From assembly GCA_028691845.1 (NCBI GenBank), contig JAQUYL010000023.1, positions 1 through 45,144 on the forward strand: DNA of 45,144 nt, read 5' to 3'. Every line of letters starts with the position of its first letter. The first letter of the stretch is position 1. Under the pieces are notes generated by a model, which saw only the letters and a program-made list of their open reading frames with translations, searched no databases and was not told the origin of the DNA. The stretch comes from Opitutaceae bacterium. Lineage in GTDB: Bacteria; Verrucomicrobiota; Verrucomicrobiia; Opitutales; Opitutaceae. The position numbers and the translations under genes were made by a program. Shown here in pieces: positions 34,682 to 43,339 of this stretch.

Positions 34682-34716
34682 CTATCTTTGCCCAAGGTGC
34701 GCAGGACCGTCCCTGA
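34048..34716 (+). CDS. NarL/LuxR-family response regulator, copy 2 (different C-terminus)
   Basis: 222 residues. The first ~211 residues are identical to copy 1, so the receiver Asp62 and the HTH are intact. Beyond the repeat edge the tail is RAQAATIFAQGAQDRP instead of RAQAASLFVQATR. Its start overlaps the kinase fragment's stop as in copy 1, but no complete kinase is present; it would depend on the copy 1 kinase if expressed. A promoter is not evident in 33841-33925, so expression may depend on read-through from the pilin-like genes upstream. 34717-34858 carries no gene. Confidence 0.85.
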   Translation: MSASSPEQSVRVLLIDDSPLIRLGLRAALEDCRTITIVGEADTAAEGMAAVERLQPQVVLLDLRLPDRSGLELCREIVRQHAATRILILTSSSDERHVHEAIAAGAQGYLLKENDGATLASAILRVASGHSVLDPSLTDQVLNLMKRPPDSAPAGKLATLSLQERRVLALLADGLTNKEIGDRLGLTEKTVKNYLATVFDKLSVTRRAQAATIFAQGAQDRP

Positions 34717-34858
34717 GCAGGGAAGAACTGCCGGGAAGAGGTGTGATGCGGGAAAACGACCGCGCCAGCACCAGCATGGCGGATTTGCATAACCAGACAG
34801 AGCCGCGCCAGCCCTTCACCGGGACGCAGTTCCAATCCCTCGATCGAAAAAATGCCGG

Positions 34859-36187
34859 TTATCTGGCGATTCCCCAACGGAACGAAAACGGATAGTAGAT
34901 AAAGAGCGGTCGGCCGACGACATCCTTCTCGGGAACAACCCCCCAAAACCGGCTATCCAGGCTGTTGGCGGAATTATCGCCCATGGCAAAATAGGAGCGC
35001 GGGGGAACCGTGATCCGCTCTCCTGCCGCCGCCAGATACTTTTGCCCCGTCTGATTATTGCGGTAACCAGGGTAACGATTTTGCCGAAGGGCATTGAAAG
35101 CGAATGCCGCCGCCCCAGTGATGGGCTGGCCATTCCGAAAGAGTACGGGTTCCCTGATTTCCAGCGTGTCATCGGGCACCCCCACCAGCCGCTTGATGTA
35201 ATATTGGTCGATCTGACGGCCGCTGCCCGGAGGCGACTCCATGAGCGGACTATCAATGTGACCCGTGCGGAAAACGAAGCCCTGCCCCACCCGGGGACGA
35301 ACAAAATTGTAGCTGAGGCGGTCGACGAAGAGCATGTCGCCAGTCAGGATGTCAAACGAGATCGCCGGCTCGCCCGCTTTCACCATCCTGCCGGTGGGCA
35401 ACCAGTAGATGCTCTGCTCGCTGCGCAGCCCGCCCTGCGTAATCAGCATCGTTGAGCCCCTCACTGACTCCTTACGGGCCACGATCGAACCGAGCAGATT
35501 TCGCAGATTCGTGTAGCCCTGCGCTGAAAGCAGTTCGTCCACCACTTTTTCAAGATCGAAGTCTCTCGGAACGGTGAGAGTCGCAACCTGGCCGCCGACC
35601 ATGAAGGAATATTCGCGTTTGGTGGAGGGAATGATGCCCGCCGTGCGCCCAGTTTTTTCAGAATACGCCATGTAACCGTTGCCAAAGACCGGAATCAAAA
35701 GCTCCCCCCCGGCCGGGACAGTGGCCTGATAATGCCGGGCGCCAAGAGTGGCAAACCGCCACAGACGTCCCACTGCTCCGGGGGCGCTGTCGGCCGCGGT
35801 CAATTCGTGCGTCATGCCGTAATAGCTGGGCCACATCGAATTGGTGGGAATCTTGAACGGCTGGATGAAAAAGGCCCGCAAACCGAGGACCACGATCGCT
35901 GCCACGAGGAAGAACTCCACGTTCTCAACGAACGTCGACATCGGATAAATGCGCCCACCGACATTGCGCAGCACGCGTTCCAGCGACTCGATGGCCAGTT
36001 TCAGCCGGCTGGCATCAGCCCGGTCACGCAGCCGGACTTTGAGTTCACTCGTTGCGGTCTGGAGTTCGCGCTCCTGCCCCGCGTTCAGCTGATCGCGACG
36101 ATAGTGGTAGACCTTTTCGGCGAGATGCAGCCAGTTCGCGGCATTTTGCCGCATTTTCTTTTCCTCAGAAAGCAGGAATCCGAACAC
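34859..36187 (-). CDS. lepB: Signal peptidase I with large insertion
   Basis: 442 residues, much longer than the ~180-320 of most LepB. It removes signal peptides from exported proteins at the outer face of the inner membrane. After an ~85-residue soluble N-terminal helix region (HLAEKVYHYRRDQLNAGQ), one membrane helix (91-107) leads to PFKIPTNSMWPS with nucleophile Ser117. The catalytic Lys332 is in IDQYYIKRLVGVPDD, and the end has FAMGDNSANSLDSRFWG. About 200 residues between box B and the Lys region, against ~50 typically, form an inserted domain. Start is a GTG at 36187, 14 bp after lepA; an ATG at 36154 with GAGG upstream is an alternative. Last gene of the pilT-fabD-lepA operon. Confidence 0.93.
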   Translation of the reverse strand: MFGFLLSEEKKMRQNAANWLHLAEKVYHYRRDQLNAGQERELQTATSELKVRLRDRADASRLKLAIESLERVLRNVGGRIYPMSTFVENVEFFLVAAIVVLGLRAFFIQPFKIPTNSMWPSYYGMTHELTAADSAPGAVGRLWRFATLGARHYQATVPAGGELLIPVFGNGYMAYSEKTGRTAGIIPSTKREYSFMVGGQVATLTVPRDFDLEKVVDELLSAQGYTNLRNLLGSIVARKESVRGSTMLITQGGLRSEQSIYWLPTGRMVKAGEPAISFDILTGDMLFVDRLSYNFVRPRVGQGFVFRTGHIDSPLMESPPGSGRQIDQYYIKRLVGVPDDTLEIREPVLFRNGQPITGAAAFAFNALRQNRYPGYRNNQTGQKYLAAAGERITVPPRSYFAMGDNSANSLDSRFWGVVPEKDVVGRPLFIYYPFSFRWGIAR

Positions 36188-36201
36188 GGGGGGCGCGAGG
36201 G

Positions 36202-38001
36202 TTAATGGTTGGTCTTCAATACCTGGATAAAAGCATCAGGCGGGATCGAAACCCGGCCGATTTGCTTCATCTTCTTTTTGCCTTCCTTCTGCTTATCAAG
36301 CAACTTGCGCTTGCGCGTGATGTCGCCGCCATAGCATTTGGCCGTCACGTCTTTGCGCATTTCACGCACATTGTCGCGGGCGATGACCTTGGCGCCGATG
36401 GCTGCCTGAACTGCAATCTTGAACATCTGTGGCGGGATAATCTCAGCCAGTTTTTCGCACAACGCCCGGCCCTGGGTTTCCGCCTTGCTCCGATGAACAA
36501 TGCTGGCAAAGGCGTCGACGGGGTCGCCATTGACGAGGATATCCATCTTGACGAGATCGGAGGCGCGATAGTCCCCCAGTTCGTAGTCCATGGAGCCATA
36601 ACCCCGCGTGATGCTTTTCAGGCGGTCGTTAAAATCCACCAGAATCTCGTTGAGCGGCAGCAGACAGGTCAGCATCACCCGGGTGGCGTCAAGCGTATCA
36701 GTGTGCTCGCACACCCCGCGTTTTTCCATGACCAGATTGAGCATGTCACCGAGATAGGTGTTGGGGATGTGGATGGACGCACGGATCGTCGGCTCCTGGA
36801 TCTCCTCGATGGTGGCCGGATCGGGCATGTTAACCGGATTGTCAACCTCCACGGAGGCAGCGCCGTGCTGCTTCACCCGATACACGACGCTCGGATAGGT
36901 TGAGATGATCTCGATGCCGTACTCACGGCGGATGCGTTCCTGGACGATCTCCATGTGCAGCAGACCGAGAAAACCGCAGCGGAAACCAAAGCCGAGGGCG
37001 ACCGACGTTTCCGCCTGGTAGACGAGGGCCGAGTCGTTCAGGCGCAGCTTGCCCAGCGCGACCTTCAGTTTCTCGTAATCCGACGCTTCCAGCGGATATA
37101 ATCCGCAAAACACCATCGGGTGCACGTCCTTGTAGCCCGGCAGCATCTCCTTGGCGGGCCGGTTGGCGTGCGTGATGGTATCGCCGATCTTGATGTCCTC
37201 GGTGCTCTTGATGTTTATGACGATGTAGCCGACATCACCCGGGCCGAGTTCCTTGCCTTTCGCCATGGCCGGATGAAACGCCCCCACTTCCTTGACCTCG
37301 GACTTCTGCCCCGAACTCATGAGCATGATCATGTCGCCGGCCTTGATCGTGCCGGAAAAAACCCGCGCATAGGAGATGACGCCGCGATAGGAATCATATT
37401 TGGAGTCGAAGACCAGGACGCGGGTGGCCGGGTAATCCGTCCAGCGTGGCGGGGGGATCCGTTTCACCACGGCTTCCAGAATCTCCGCGATTCCAATGCC
37501 GGATTTGCCGCTGGCCAGAATCGCCTCCTCCGCCGGAATCGTCAGGATATCCTCGAGCTGACGCATGCAGAGTTCGAGGTTCGCACTCGGCAGGTCGATT
37601 TTATTGATGACCGGAATGATCTTGAGCCCCTGCGCGAACGCCAGGTGGGCGTTGGCCACGGTCTGCGCCTCCACCCCCTGCGCGGCATCGATCAACAACA
37701 GTGCGCCCTCGCAGGCGGCCAGCGAACGCGAGACCTCGTAGGAAAAGTCGACGTGCCCAGGCGTGTCGGTGAGATTGAGTTTGTAGCGTTTCCCGTCCGC
37801 CGCGCGATACACCATCGCCACGGGATGCATCTTGATGGTGATGCCCCGTTCCCTCTCGAGATCCATGGCATCCAGGTGCTGCGCGGTCATCTCGCGCTGC
37901 GATACGGTGTGGGTGTATTCGAGCAGGCGGTCGGACAGCGTCGTCTTGCCGTGATCGACGTGTGCGATGATGCAGAAATTGCGTGTAAGGGTGGTGTCCA
38001 T
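36202..38001 (-). CDS. lepA: Elongation factor 4 (LepA)
   Basis: 599 residues, the expected length. It is a ribosome-bound GTPase that aids back-translocation or ribosome assembly. The G domain shows AHVDHGKTT (G1), RERGITIK (G2), DTPGHVDF (G3) and NKIDLPSA (G4), and the LepA-specific C-terminal domain ends with KLLDKQKEGKKKMKQIGRV. It lies between fabD (3 bp upstream) and lepB (14 bp downstream) on the minus strand, so it is co-transcribed; the lepA-lepB pair is common in bacteria. Confidence 0.98.
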   Translation of the reverse strand: MDTTLTRNFCIIAHVDHGKTTLSDRLLEYTHTVSQREMTAQHLDAMDLERERGITIKMHPVAMVYRAADGKRYKLNLTDTPGHVDFSYEVSRSLAACEGALLLIDAAQGVEAQTVANAHLAFAQGLKIIPVINKIDLPSANLELCMRQLEDILTIPAEEAILASGKSGIGIAEILEAVVKRIPPPRWTDYPATRVLVFDSKYDSYRGVISYARVFSGTIKAGDMIMLMSSGQKSEVKEVGAFHPAMAKGKELGPGDVGYIVINIKSTEDIKIGDTITHANRPAKEMLPGYKDVHPMVFCGLYPLEASDYEKLKVALGKLRLNDSALVYQAETSVALGFGFRCGFLGLLHMEIVQERIRREYGIEIISTYPSVVYRVKQHGAASVEVDNPVNMPDPATIEEIQEPTIRASIHIPNTYLGDMLNLVMEKRGVCEHTDTLDATRVMLTCLLPLNEILVDFNDRLKSITRGYGSMDYELGDYRASDLVKMDILVNGDPVDAFASIVHRSKAETQGRALCEKLAEIIPPQMFKIAVQAAIGAKVIARDNVREMRKDVTAKCYGGDITRKRKLLDKQKEGKKKMKQIGRVSIPPDAFIQVLKTNH

Positions 38002-38004
38002 CGA

Positions 38005-38916
38005 TCAGGCCAGAAGATCGGAAAACTCGGCGATGCTCTTCACCCTCCACGTTTTCTCCGTACGCCTCGCCAAGCCAGCCAGCACGGCGCCCGGACCACA
38101 TTCCCAGAGTTCGGTGGCGCCAGCCGCTACGGCATGGCGCATGCAATCCTCCCAGAGCACCGGGGAAACCACCTGCCGGATGAGCGCTTCGCGAATCTGC
38201 TCCGGTGAGGAAACTTCCTCGGCCGTGGTGTTGCTGAAAACCGTCACCGCAGGCGCGCGGAACGGGACTCCCCGTAGAAACCGGGCAAACTCCACTCGCG
38301 CGGGCTCCATCAACCGGCTGTGATAGGCGCCGGCGACATTGAGTTCCATGATGCGCTTGATCCCCCGTTCCCTGCCCGCGGCGACCGCCGCTTGGATTTT
38401 CGCTTTGTCGCCGGAAATTACAATCTGCCCCGGGCAATTCAAATTGGCCATTTCGACTTCAAACTCCTGGCATAATGCGGCGACCTTGGGCCTGTCTTCA
38501 CCGACCACGGCTGCCATGCTGCCCACGGTTTTTTCGCACGCCTGCTGCATCAGGCGGCCGCGTTCGGCCACGACCCGCAAGCCCGTTGGAAAATCAAACA
38601 CCCCGGCGACGGTAAGAGCCGTCACCTCGCCCAAGCTGAGCCCCAGCACGAATTTTACATCTGGCAGTTTGCGGCTTTCCCTCAACGCCGCAACGACCGC
38701 CAAGCTATGCACAAATAGCGCTGGCTGGCATACTTTTGTCTGGGTCAGTTCCGATTCCGGCCCTTCAAAGCTGACTTTTGCCAGATCCCAGCCAAGCACA
38801 TCAACAGCCTCCTTGTAAAGTGCGCGCGCCGCCAATGAATTATCGTAAAGCGACTTACCCATGCCTGCCTTTTGAGCGCCTTGTCCGGAAAATAGAAGTG
38901 CCAGAGCCATAATCAA
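38005..38916 (-). CDS. fabD: Malonyl-CoA:ACP transacylase
   Basis: 303 residues. FabD moves malonyl from CoA to acyl-carrier protein for fatty-acid synthesis. It shows LFSGQGAQKAGMG at the N-terminus, active serine 94 in GLSLGEVTAL, and catalytic histidine 199 in VAGAYHSRLM. The motif is GLSLGE rather than the usual GHSLGE, a variant known in the family. Start is the ATG at 38916; a second ATG follows two codons later. No other fab gene is beside it; upstream is an unknown secreted protein, downstream lepA. Confidence 0.96.
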   Translation of the reverse strand: MIMALALLFSGQGAQKAGMGKSLYDNSLAARALYKEAVDVLGWDLAKVSFEGPESELTQTKVCQPALFVHSLAVVAALRESRKLPDVKFVLGLSLGEVTALTVAGVFDFPTGLRVVAERGRLMQQACEKTVGSMAAVVGEDRPKVAALCQEFEVEMANLNCPGQIVISGDKAKIQAAVAAGRERGIKRIMELNVAGAYHSRLMEPARVEFARFLRGVPFRAPAVTVFSNTTAEEVSSPEQIREALIRQVVSPVLWEDCMRHAVAAGATELWECGPGAVLAGLARRTEKTWRVKSIAEFSDLLA

Positions 38917-38954
38917 ACGGCGGTTAAACCGCCCTGCCGGACAAAAACCAAGCC

Positions 38955-39881
38955 CTAAAAGCGTTTCAACTGCGGGAAATACTTTTTGCCATCGTCTGGC
39001 AGGGGTGGGACGTAACTCCTATCCGTTCTTGGCTCTTGCCGATCGTCGATTACGCGGTCTGGGGGCGTCGCGGCCGGTGACTTGTGATCAGCCTTTAGGG
39101 GGGGAAGCATGCCTGCGCCCGCCCCACCCCCCCCCGTTGTTGTTTCTGTCGCCGAAAGCATCATCGTCTCGAGATACGGATTGCGCGCAGCTGTGCTCGT
39201 GGTGCCGTCCCGCACCGGGGTAATCCGATCCGTCGCCATTTCAGTGCCCATCAAGAGGGAATTCAGCGTTCCGCTGCTTGCGCGATCCGGGGCTGTCCCA
39301 GCAGCCGGTTTCAACGCATCAGCCCAGGCACTCTTTTTCCCTCCCAGCCTATCGGGGGTCATCCATGAGGCCAAAAATGTCTCCAGCGGATTAAACGGTT
39401 GGGAGGGTTTCCCCACGCTTTCGTCACCAGCCGCGGCCGCAGTCTTCATCTTCTGGGCCTCATAGGTGCTGAGGAGATAATCGTCGTCGGAAAAATCGAC
39501 GCGATCCGATTCATCCCTCGGACCCCCAGTCTCCCCTCCTCGCCCGCGCTTGCCGATTTTGGCATCCTGCTCCAGCGCATCCACTCCATTCAGCAGCCAG
39601 TTTTTCTTCTTCTCGTCCCGGGCCTTCTGCTTGTCGACCGAAGGCGGCGGGGCGGGGACCGATTCCGTTTCCGTTTTAAAGGGGGGCAGAATCGCCCGCA
39701 TTTTTGCGTCTGGCCGGGTCCCCGATTCGCTTTCCTGCAGCGCCTGATCACTTCGCAGCGCTTTGAGCTCACGCTTGCTTTCTGCCAAGGGTGCGGAGTT
39801 CTCCTCTGCTGCAGACAGCGCCAGCCCGGCCAGGAGCAGCGGCCCCCACCACACGACCGAACTGTAGCGCAGGTGACTCAT
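38955..39881 (-). CDS. Secreted protein of unknown function in the pilT operon
   Basis: 308 residues. A signal peptide (MSHLRYSSVVWWGPLLLAGLALSAAEE, cleavage near 26) is followed by a mostly disordered, charged and Pro/Gly/Thr-rich protein: KRELKALRSDQALQES, FKTETESVPAPPPS, GGRGGETGG-like and TTTGGGGAGAGMLPP stretches. I do not recognise a domain. Its ATG overlaps the pilT stop by four bases (ATGA, 39878-39881), so it is translated with pilT and may serve the same surface apparatus, but that is inference. Predicted location: periplasm or cell envelope. Confidence 0.75.
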   Translation of the reverse strand: MSHLRYSSVVWWGPLLLAGLALSAAEENSAPLAESKRELKALRSDQALQESESGTRPDAKMRAILPPFKTETESVPAPPPSVDKQKARDEKKKNWLLNGVDALEQDAKIGKRGRGGETGGPRDESDRVDFSDDDYLLSTYEAQKMKTAAAAGDESVGKPSQPFNPLETFLASWMTPDRLGGKKSAWADALKPAAGTAPDRASSGTLNSLLMGTEMATDRITPVRDGTTSTAARNPYLETMMLSATETTTGGGGAGAGMLPPLKADHKSPAATPPDRVIDDRQEPRTDRSYVPPLPDDGKKYFPQLKRF

Positions 39882-40978
39882 CCGGATTTCACGAAAATGC
39901 CCTTCAGCATCATGTCGAGCGCCTGCGGGGCGGGCGAAAAGCGCAGACCGTCGGCCTTGCTGATCTTGCCCTCCTTTATGAGCCGATAGAGGTCGCGATT
40001 GAACGATTTCGATCCGTCTTCGCTGCCGGTGTCGAGCAATTGCTGGATCTTGTCAAAATGACCATCCAGGAGCAGGTTGCGCACGGTGGCGTCGGCCACC
40101 AGAATTTCATGGGCGGCAAAACGCCCGCCTCCTTCCATGGCCGGGATCAATTTCTGGCAGATAAAGCCACGAATCGTCCCCGAAATCTGCCGGCGTGCCT
40201 GGGCGATCTGCTCCGGCGGGAAGAACTCAAACAAACGGGTCAACGACTGCTGCACGGTTGCCGCGTGCATCGTCGAGAAGACAAAGTGGCCGGTTTCCGC
40301 CGCCGAGATCGCGGTCTCGAAGGTTTCCTTGTCGCGCATCTCACCGATGAGAATAATGTCGGGATTTTGCCGCAGCACCGCCTTGATCGCCATGCCAAAG
40401 TCCGGGACATCAATGCCGATTTCGCGTTGCTGGAAGACCGACTTGTCGTCCGAAAAAGTGTATTCGATGGGGTCCTCAATCGTGACGATGTGCTTGTCGA
40501 GATTCTGGTTAATCCAGTTCATCATTGCCGCCATGGTCGAGCTTTTGCCTGATCCGGTGGCCCCGCACACGAGAAGGATGCCATCCTTGGACTGGCACAA
40601 CTTGATCAGCGGCCCCCCATCGAGCTTCAGATCCTCGAAAGTGGGCGGCCGGCTTTTGATATGGCGGAAGACCACGCTGACCGTCCCGCGCTGGTGGAAG
40701 GCGTTCACGCGAAAGCGCCCCACATCCTCAGCGGCGTAGGCAAAATCGCACTGTCCCTGTTTCTCCCAGTTCTGACGAAAAACCTCCGGCACATGATCGT
40801 CGATAAAGGCTTGGGCCTGTTCGCCGGTGATCGGGTCCATTTCAACCGGACGGAGCCGGCCGGACAGGCGCAAATAACCGGGCTTGTTTGTCTTAATCAC
40901 GATATCGCTCGCACCGCTGTCCACTGCCAGTTTGAGCAAATCGTTGAATATCTCGTTGTGAATCGCTGGGGTGCTCAT
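39878..40978 (-). CDS. pilT: Type IV pilus retraction ATPase PilT
   Basis: 366 residues, the typical length. PilT is a hexameric cytoplasmic ATPase that depolymerises type IV pili, giving twitching motility. Visible elements are the N-terminal PAS-like region (SGASDIVIKTNKPGYLRLSG), Walker A GATGSGKSSTMAAM, the Asp box DPIEYTFSDDKSVFQQREIG, Walker B LIGEMRDKETFETAISAAETGH, the His box (STMHAATVQQSL), and a C-terminal end resembling the AIRNLI region (EILVADATVRNLLLDG). It is first in a five-gene operon. Divergent dapA begins 84 bp away. Confidence 0.95.
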   Translation of the reverse strand: MSTPAIHNEIFNDLLKLAVDSGASDIVIKTNKPGYLRLSGRLRPVEMDPITGEQAQAFIDDHVPEVFRQNWEKQGQCDFAYAAEDVGRFRVNAFHQRGTVSVVFRHIKSRPPTFEDLKLDGGPLIKLCQSKDGILLVCGATGSGKSSTMAAMMNWINQNLDKHIVTIEDPIEYTFSDDKSVFQQREIGIDVPDFGMAIKAVLRQNPDIILIGEMRDKETFETAISAAETGHFVFSTMHAATVQQSLTRLFEFFPPEQIAQARRQISGTIRGFICQKLIPAMEGGGRFAAHEILVADATVRNLLLDGHFDKIQQLLDTGSEDGSKSFNRDLYRLIKEGKISKADGLRFSPAPQALDMMLKGIFVKSG

Positions 40979-41062
40979 GAAATTTTGTGCGTGAACCGCT
41001 GTGCAAGCTGTGCTTTTGCCTATGGTATACGTATTTTGTCTGCAAAGTCACTTTCGACAACC

Positions 41063-41953
41063 ATGAAAAAGCACCGCCCGTTTTCAGGAGCCATCACCGC
41101 CCTCGTCACCCCGTTTCGTGACGGCGCAGTCGCCTACGGCAAATTGCGCAAACTTGTGGATTTCCAGATCAAAGGCGGCATCAGCGGCCTCGTGCCCGTG
41201 GGCACGACTGGAGAATCCCCCACCCTCACCCACGACGAGCACCGTGCGGTAATTCGCTGTGTCATTGAAGCGACGCGGGGCCGCGTTCCCGTCATCGCCG
41301 GGACCGGTTCAAATTCAACGAGCGAAGCCGTGGAACTCACCCGGAATGCCCACGAGGATGGAGCCGACGCCATGCTGGTGGTCGCTCCCTACTACAACCG
41401 TCCGACCCAGGAGGGCCTCTACCGTCATTTTGCCACAGTCGCAGAAAACACCGACCGCCCCATCGTGCTCTACTCGATCCCCGGGCGTTGCGGCGTCGAG
41501 ATCAGCGTCGGAGTGATCGAACGACTCCGCTCCAAATTCGCCCACGTCAACCATGTGAAGGAGGCTGGCGGAAGCGTCGATCGGGTCGACCAAATCAAGC
41601 AGGCCTGCGGCGAGGCCGTGACCGTGCTCAGCGGCGACGACAGCCTTACGCTGCCCTTCATGGCCGTTGGGGCCAGCGGCGTGATTAGTGTGGCCAGCAA
41701 TCTGCTGCCCCGGGATGTCGTCAAGCTGGTTGCCCTGGCTCTGGACAACGACTACGCCAAGGCCGCCACCCTTCATCGCCGGCTCTATCCGGTCTTCAAG
41801 GCACTGTTCATCGAATCCAACCCGGCCCCCGTCAAAGCCGCTATGGCGCGCGCCGGGCTGATCGATTCGGCCGAGGTTCGCCCACCACTCTGCGAGCTGG
41901 CGCCGGCCAGCAGGCAAGCTCTTAATAACGCGCTCGCCGCCCTTAAGAAATAA
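41063..41953 (+). CDS. dapA: 4-hydroxy-tetrahydrodipicolinate synthase
   Basis: 296 residues from the ATG at 41063 (MKKHRPFSGAITALVTPF); the frame extends upstream through pilT. DapA condenses pyruvate with aspartate semialdehyde in lysine and diaminopimelate synthesis. GTTGESPTL holds Thr48/Thr49; Tyr137 is in LYSIPGRCG, Arg142 follows, and the Schiff-base Lys166 is in HVKEAGG. All catalytic residues are thus present. The gene is first of a dapA-dapB-ruvA run; dapB follows after 16 bp. Confidence 0.97.
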   Translation: MKKHRPFSGAITALVTPFRDGAVAYGKLRKLVDFQIKGGISGLVPVGTTGESPTLTHDEHRAVIRCVIEATRGRVPVIAGTGSNSTSEAVELTRNAHEDGADAMLVVAPYYNRPTQEGLYRHFATVAENTDRPIVLYSIPGRCGVEISVGVIERLRSKFAHVNHVKEAGGSVDRVDQIKQACGEAVTVLSGDDSLTLPFMAVGASGVISVASNLLPRDVVKLVALALDNDYAKAATLHRRLYPVFKALFIESNPAPVKAAMARAGLIDSAEVRPPLCELAPASRQALNNALAALKK

Positions 41954-41969
41954 CATCATCTCCCCTGCC

Positions 41970-42704
41970 ATGTCACTCAGCGTTTTGATTAATGGCGCCA
42001 AGGGCCGCATGGGCCAGGCGCTCATCAAGGCCGCAAAGGAACTCGATCTCGCGGTGGCCGCCGCCATCGATCAGGGCGACAATCCGGCCACCGTCATCAC
42101 CCGCTGCGATGTCATCGTGGACTTCAGCTCACCCGCCGCGACCGGGCCCCTGCTTGAGCTGGCCGTCGCCCACCGCAAAGCCATGGTCATCGGCACCACC
42201 GGCCATCCGGCCCCATCCAAGGCCGAACTGCTGAAGCTCGCCTCCCGTGTGCCGTGTGTCTGGGCCGGCAATTTCTCGGTCGGCGTCAATCTGCTGTTCG
42301 CCCTCACCCGTCGCGCCACGGCTGCGCTGGGCACAGGCTATGACATCGAAGTCGTAGAAATGCACCATCGTTTCAAGAAGGACGCGCCCAGCGGCACGGC
42401 CGAGCGCCTGCTCGAGGTCATTCTGGAGGAACGCAAGCTGGGCGCCGATGCGCTCCGGCATGGCCGGCGGGGCATCACCGGCGAGCGCCAGCCGACGGAG
42501 GTCGGTGTTCACGCGCTGCGCGGCGGGGATGTGGTGGGTGATCACACGGTCATTTTTGCCGGACTAGGAGAGCGTGTGGAACTCAGCCACAAGGCGTCGG
42601 ATCGCGCCATCTTTGCCCGTGGCGCCTTGCGCGCGGCGCAATGGGTCAGCGAGCAAAAACCAGGCGTCTACGATATGCAGGACGTACTCGGCCTGAAGGG
42701 CTGA
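41970..42704 (+). CDS. dapB: 4-hydroxy-tetrahydrodipicolinate reductase
   Basis: 244 residues. DapB reduces the DapA product with NAD(P)H. Cofactor binding is seen in LINGAKGRMGQALI and IGTTGHPAP, and the catalytic His/Lys pair in EVVEMHHRFKKDAPSGTA, with the RHGRRGITGERQ and GDHTVIFAG segments after it. The start ATG follows dapA by 16 bp, so the two form a unit for lysine/DAP synthesis. Confidence 0.97.
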   Translation: MSLSVLINGAKGRMGQALIKAAKELDLAVAAAIDQGDNPATVITRCDVIVDFSSPAATGPLLELAVAHRKAMVIGTTGHPAPSKAELLKLASRVPCVWAGNFSVGVNLLFALTRRATAALGTGYDIEVVEMHHRFKKDAPSGTAERLLEVILEERKLGADALRHGRRGITGERQPTEVGVHALRGGDVVGDHTVIFAGLGERVELSHKASDRAIFARGALRAAQWVSEQKPGVYDMQDVLGLKG

Positions 42705-42712
42705 CCGGCCGC

Positions 42713-43321
42713 ATGATTACCAGCATCCAGGGCACCCTTGTGACGGTTTCCCCGCTGCGCGCGGTCATTGAAACCCACGGACTTGGCTATGAGGTTAATA
42801 TTCCGGTCACAACGGCCGAGCGTCTGCCCGCTCCCGGCCACCAGGTCAGACTGCACACTCTGGCCGTCTATCGCGAGGATGCGCAGACCCTGTTCGGCTT
42901 TGCGACAGTCGAGGAACGCGATTTCTTCCGTTTGCTCGTGGAGAAAGTCACCGGAGTCGGTCCCAAACTGGCGCTCAGCATCCTCAGCAAACTCTCCCTG
43001 GCTGTTATCAAGGGGGCCATTGCCTCCGGCGATGTCGCCCTGCTGGCCAAATGTCCGGGCATAGGAAAGAAAACCGCCGAACGCCTCGTGATAGAACTGC
43101 GGGACAAACTTCTGCTCCCGACGGGAACGGGTGGCCATCCCGAGAATGATGCGCGCAGCGCTGGTGTCACTCCGGGGGAGAATCAAATTCGCGATGCCGT
43201 TCTGGCTCTCGTCGCCCTGGGCTACAAAACCGCCGACGCTGACAAATCTGTTCGCCAAGCCTGGACCGCCTTGGGGGCCAAGGCGACCACCGAGGCGCTG
43301 ATCAAGCGCGCCTTGGGCTGA
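42713..43321 (+). CDS. ruvA: Holliday junction branch migration protein RuvA
   Basis: 202 residues from the ATG at 42713, 8 bp after dapB. RuvA binds four-way junctions and loads the RuvB motor. The N-terminal OB fold (MITSIQGTLVTVSPLRAVIE, GLGYEVNIP), helix-hairpin-helix motifs (KVTGVGPKLALSILS; KCPGIGKKTAERLVIELRDK), a flexible linker and the C-terminal three-helix RuvB-binding domain (IRDAVLALVALGYKTADADK) are all present. Neither ruvB nor ruvC is in the window. It converges with the anti-sigma-like gene after 18 bp. Confidence 0.97.
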   Translation: MITSIQGTLVTVSPLRAVIETHGLGYEVNIPVTTAERLPAPGHQVRLHTLAVYREDAQTLFGFATVEERDFFRLLVEKVTGVGPKLALSILSKLSLAVIKGAIASGDVALLAKCPGIGKKTAERLVIELRDKLLLPTGTGGHPENDARSAGVTPGENQIRDAVLALVALGYKTADADKSVRQAWTALGAKATTEALIKRALG

Positions 43322-43339
43322 GTGCTGGCTGGGTCGCTT

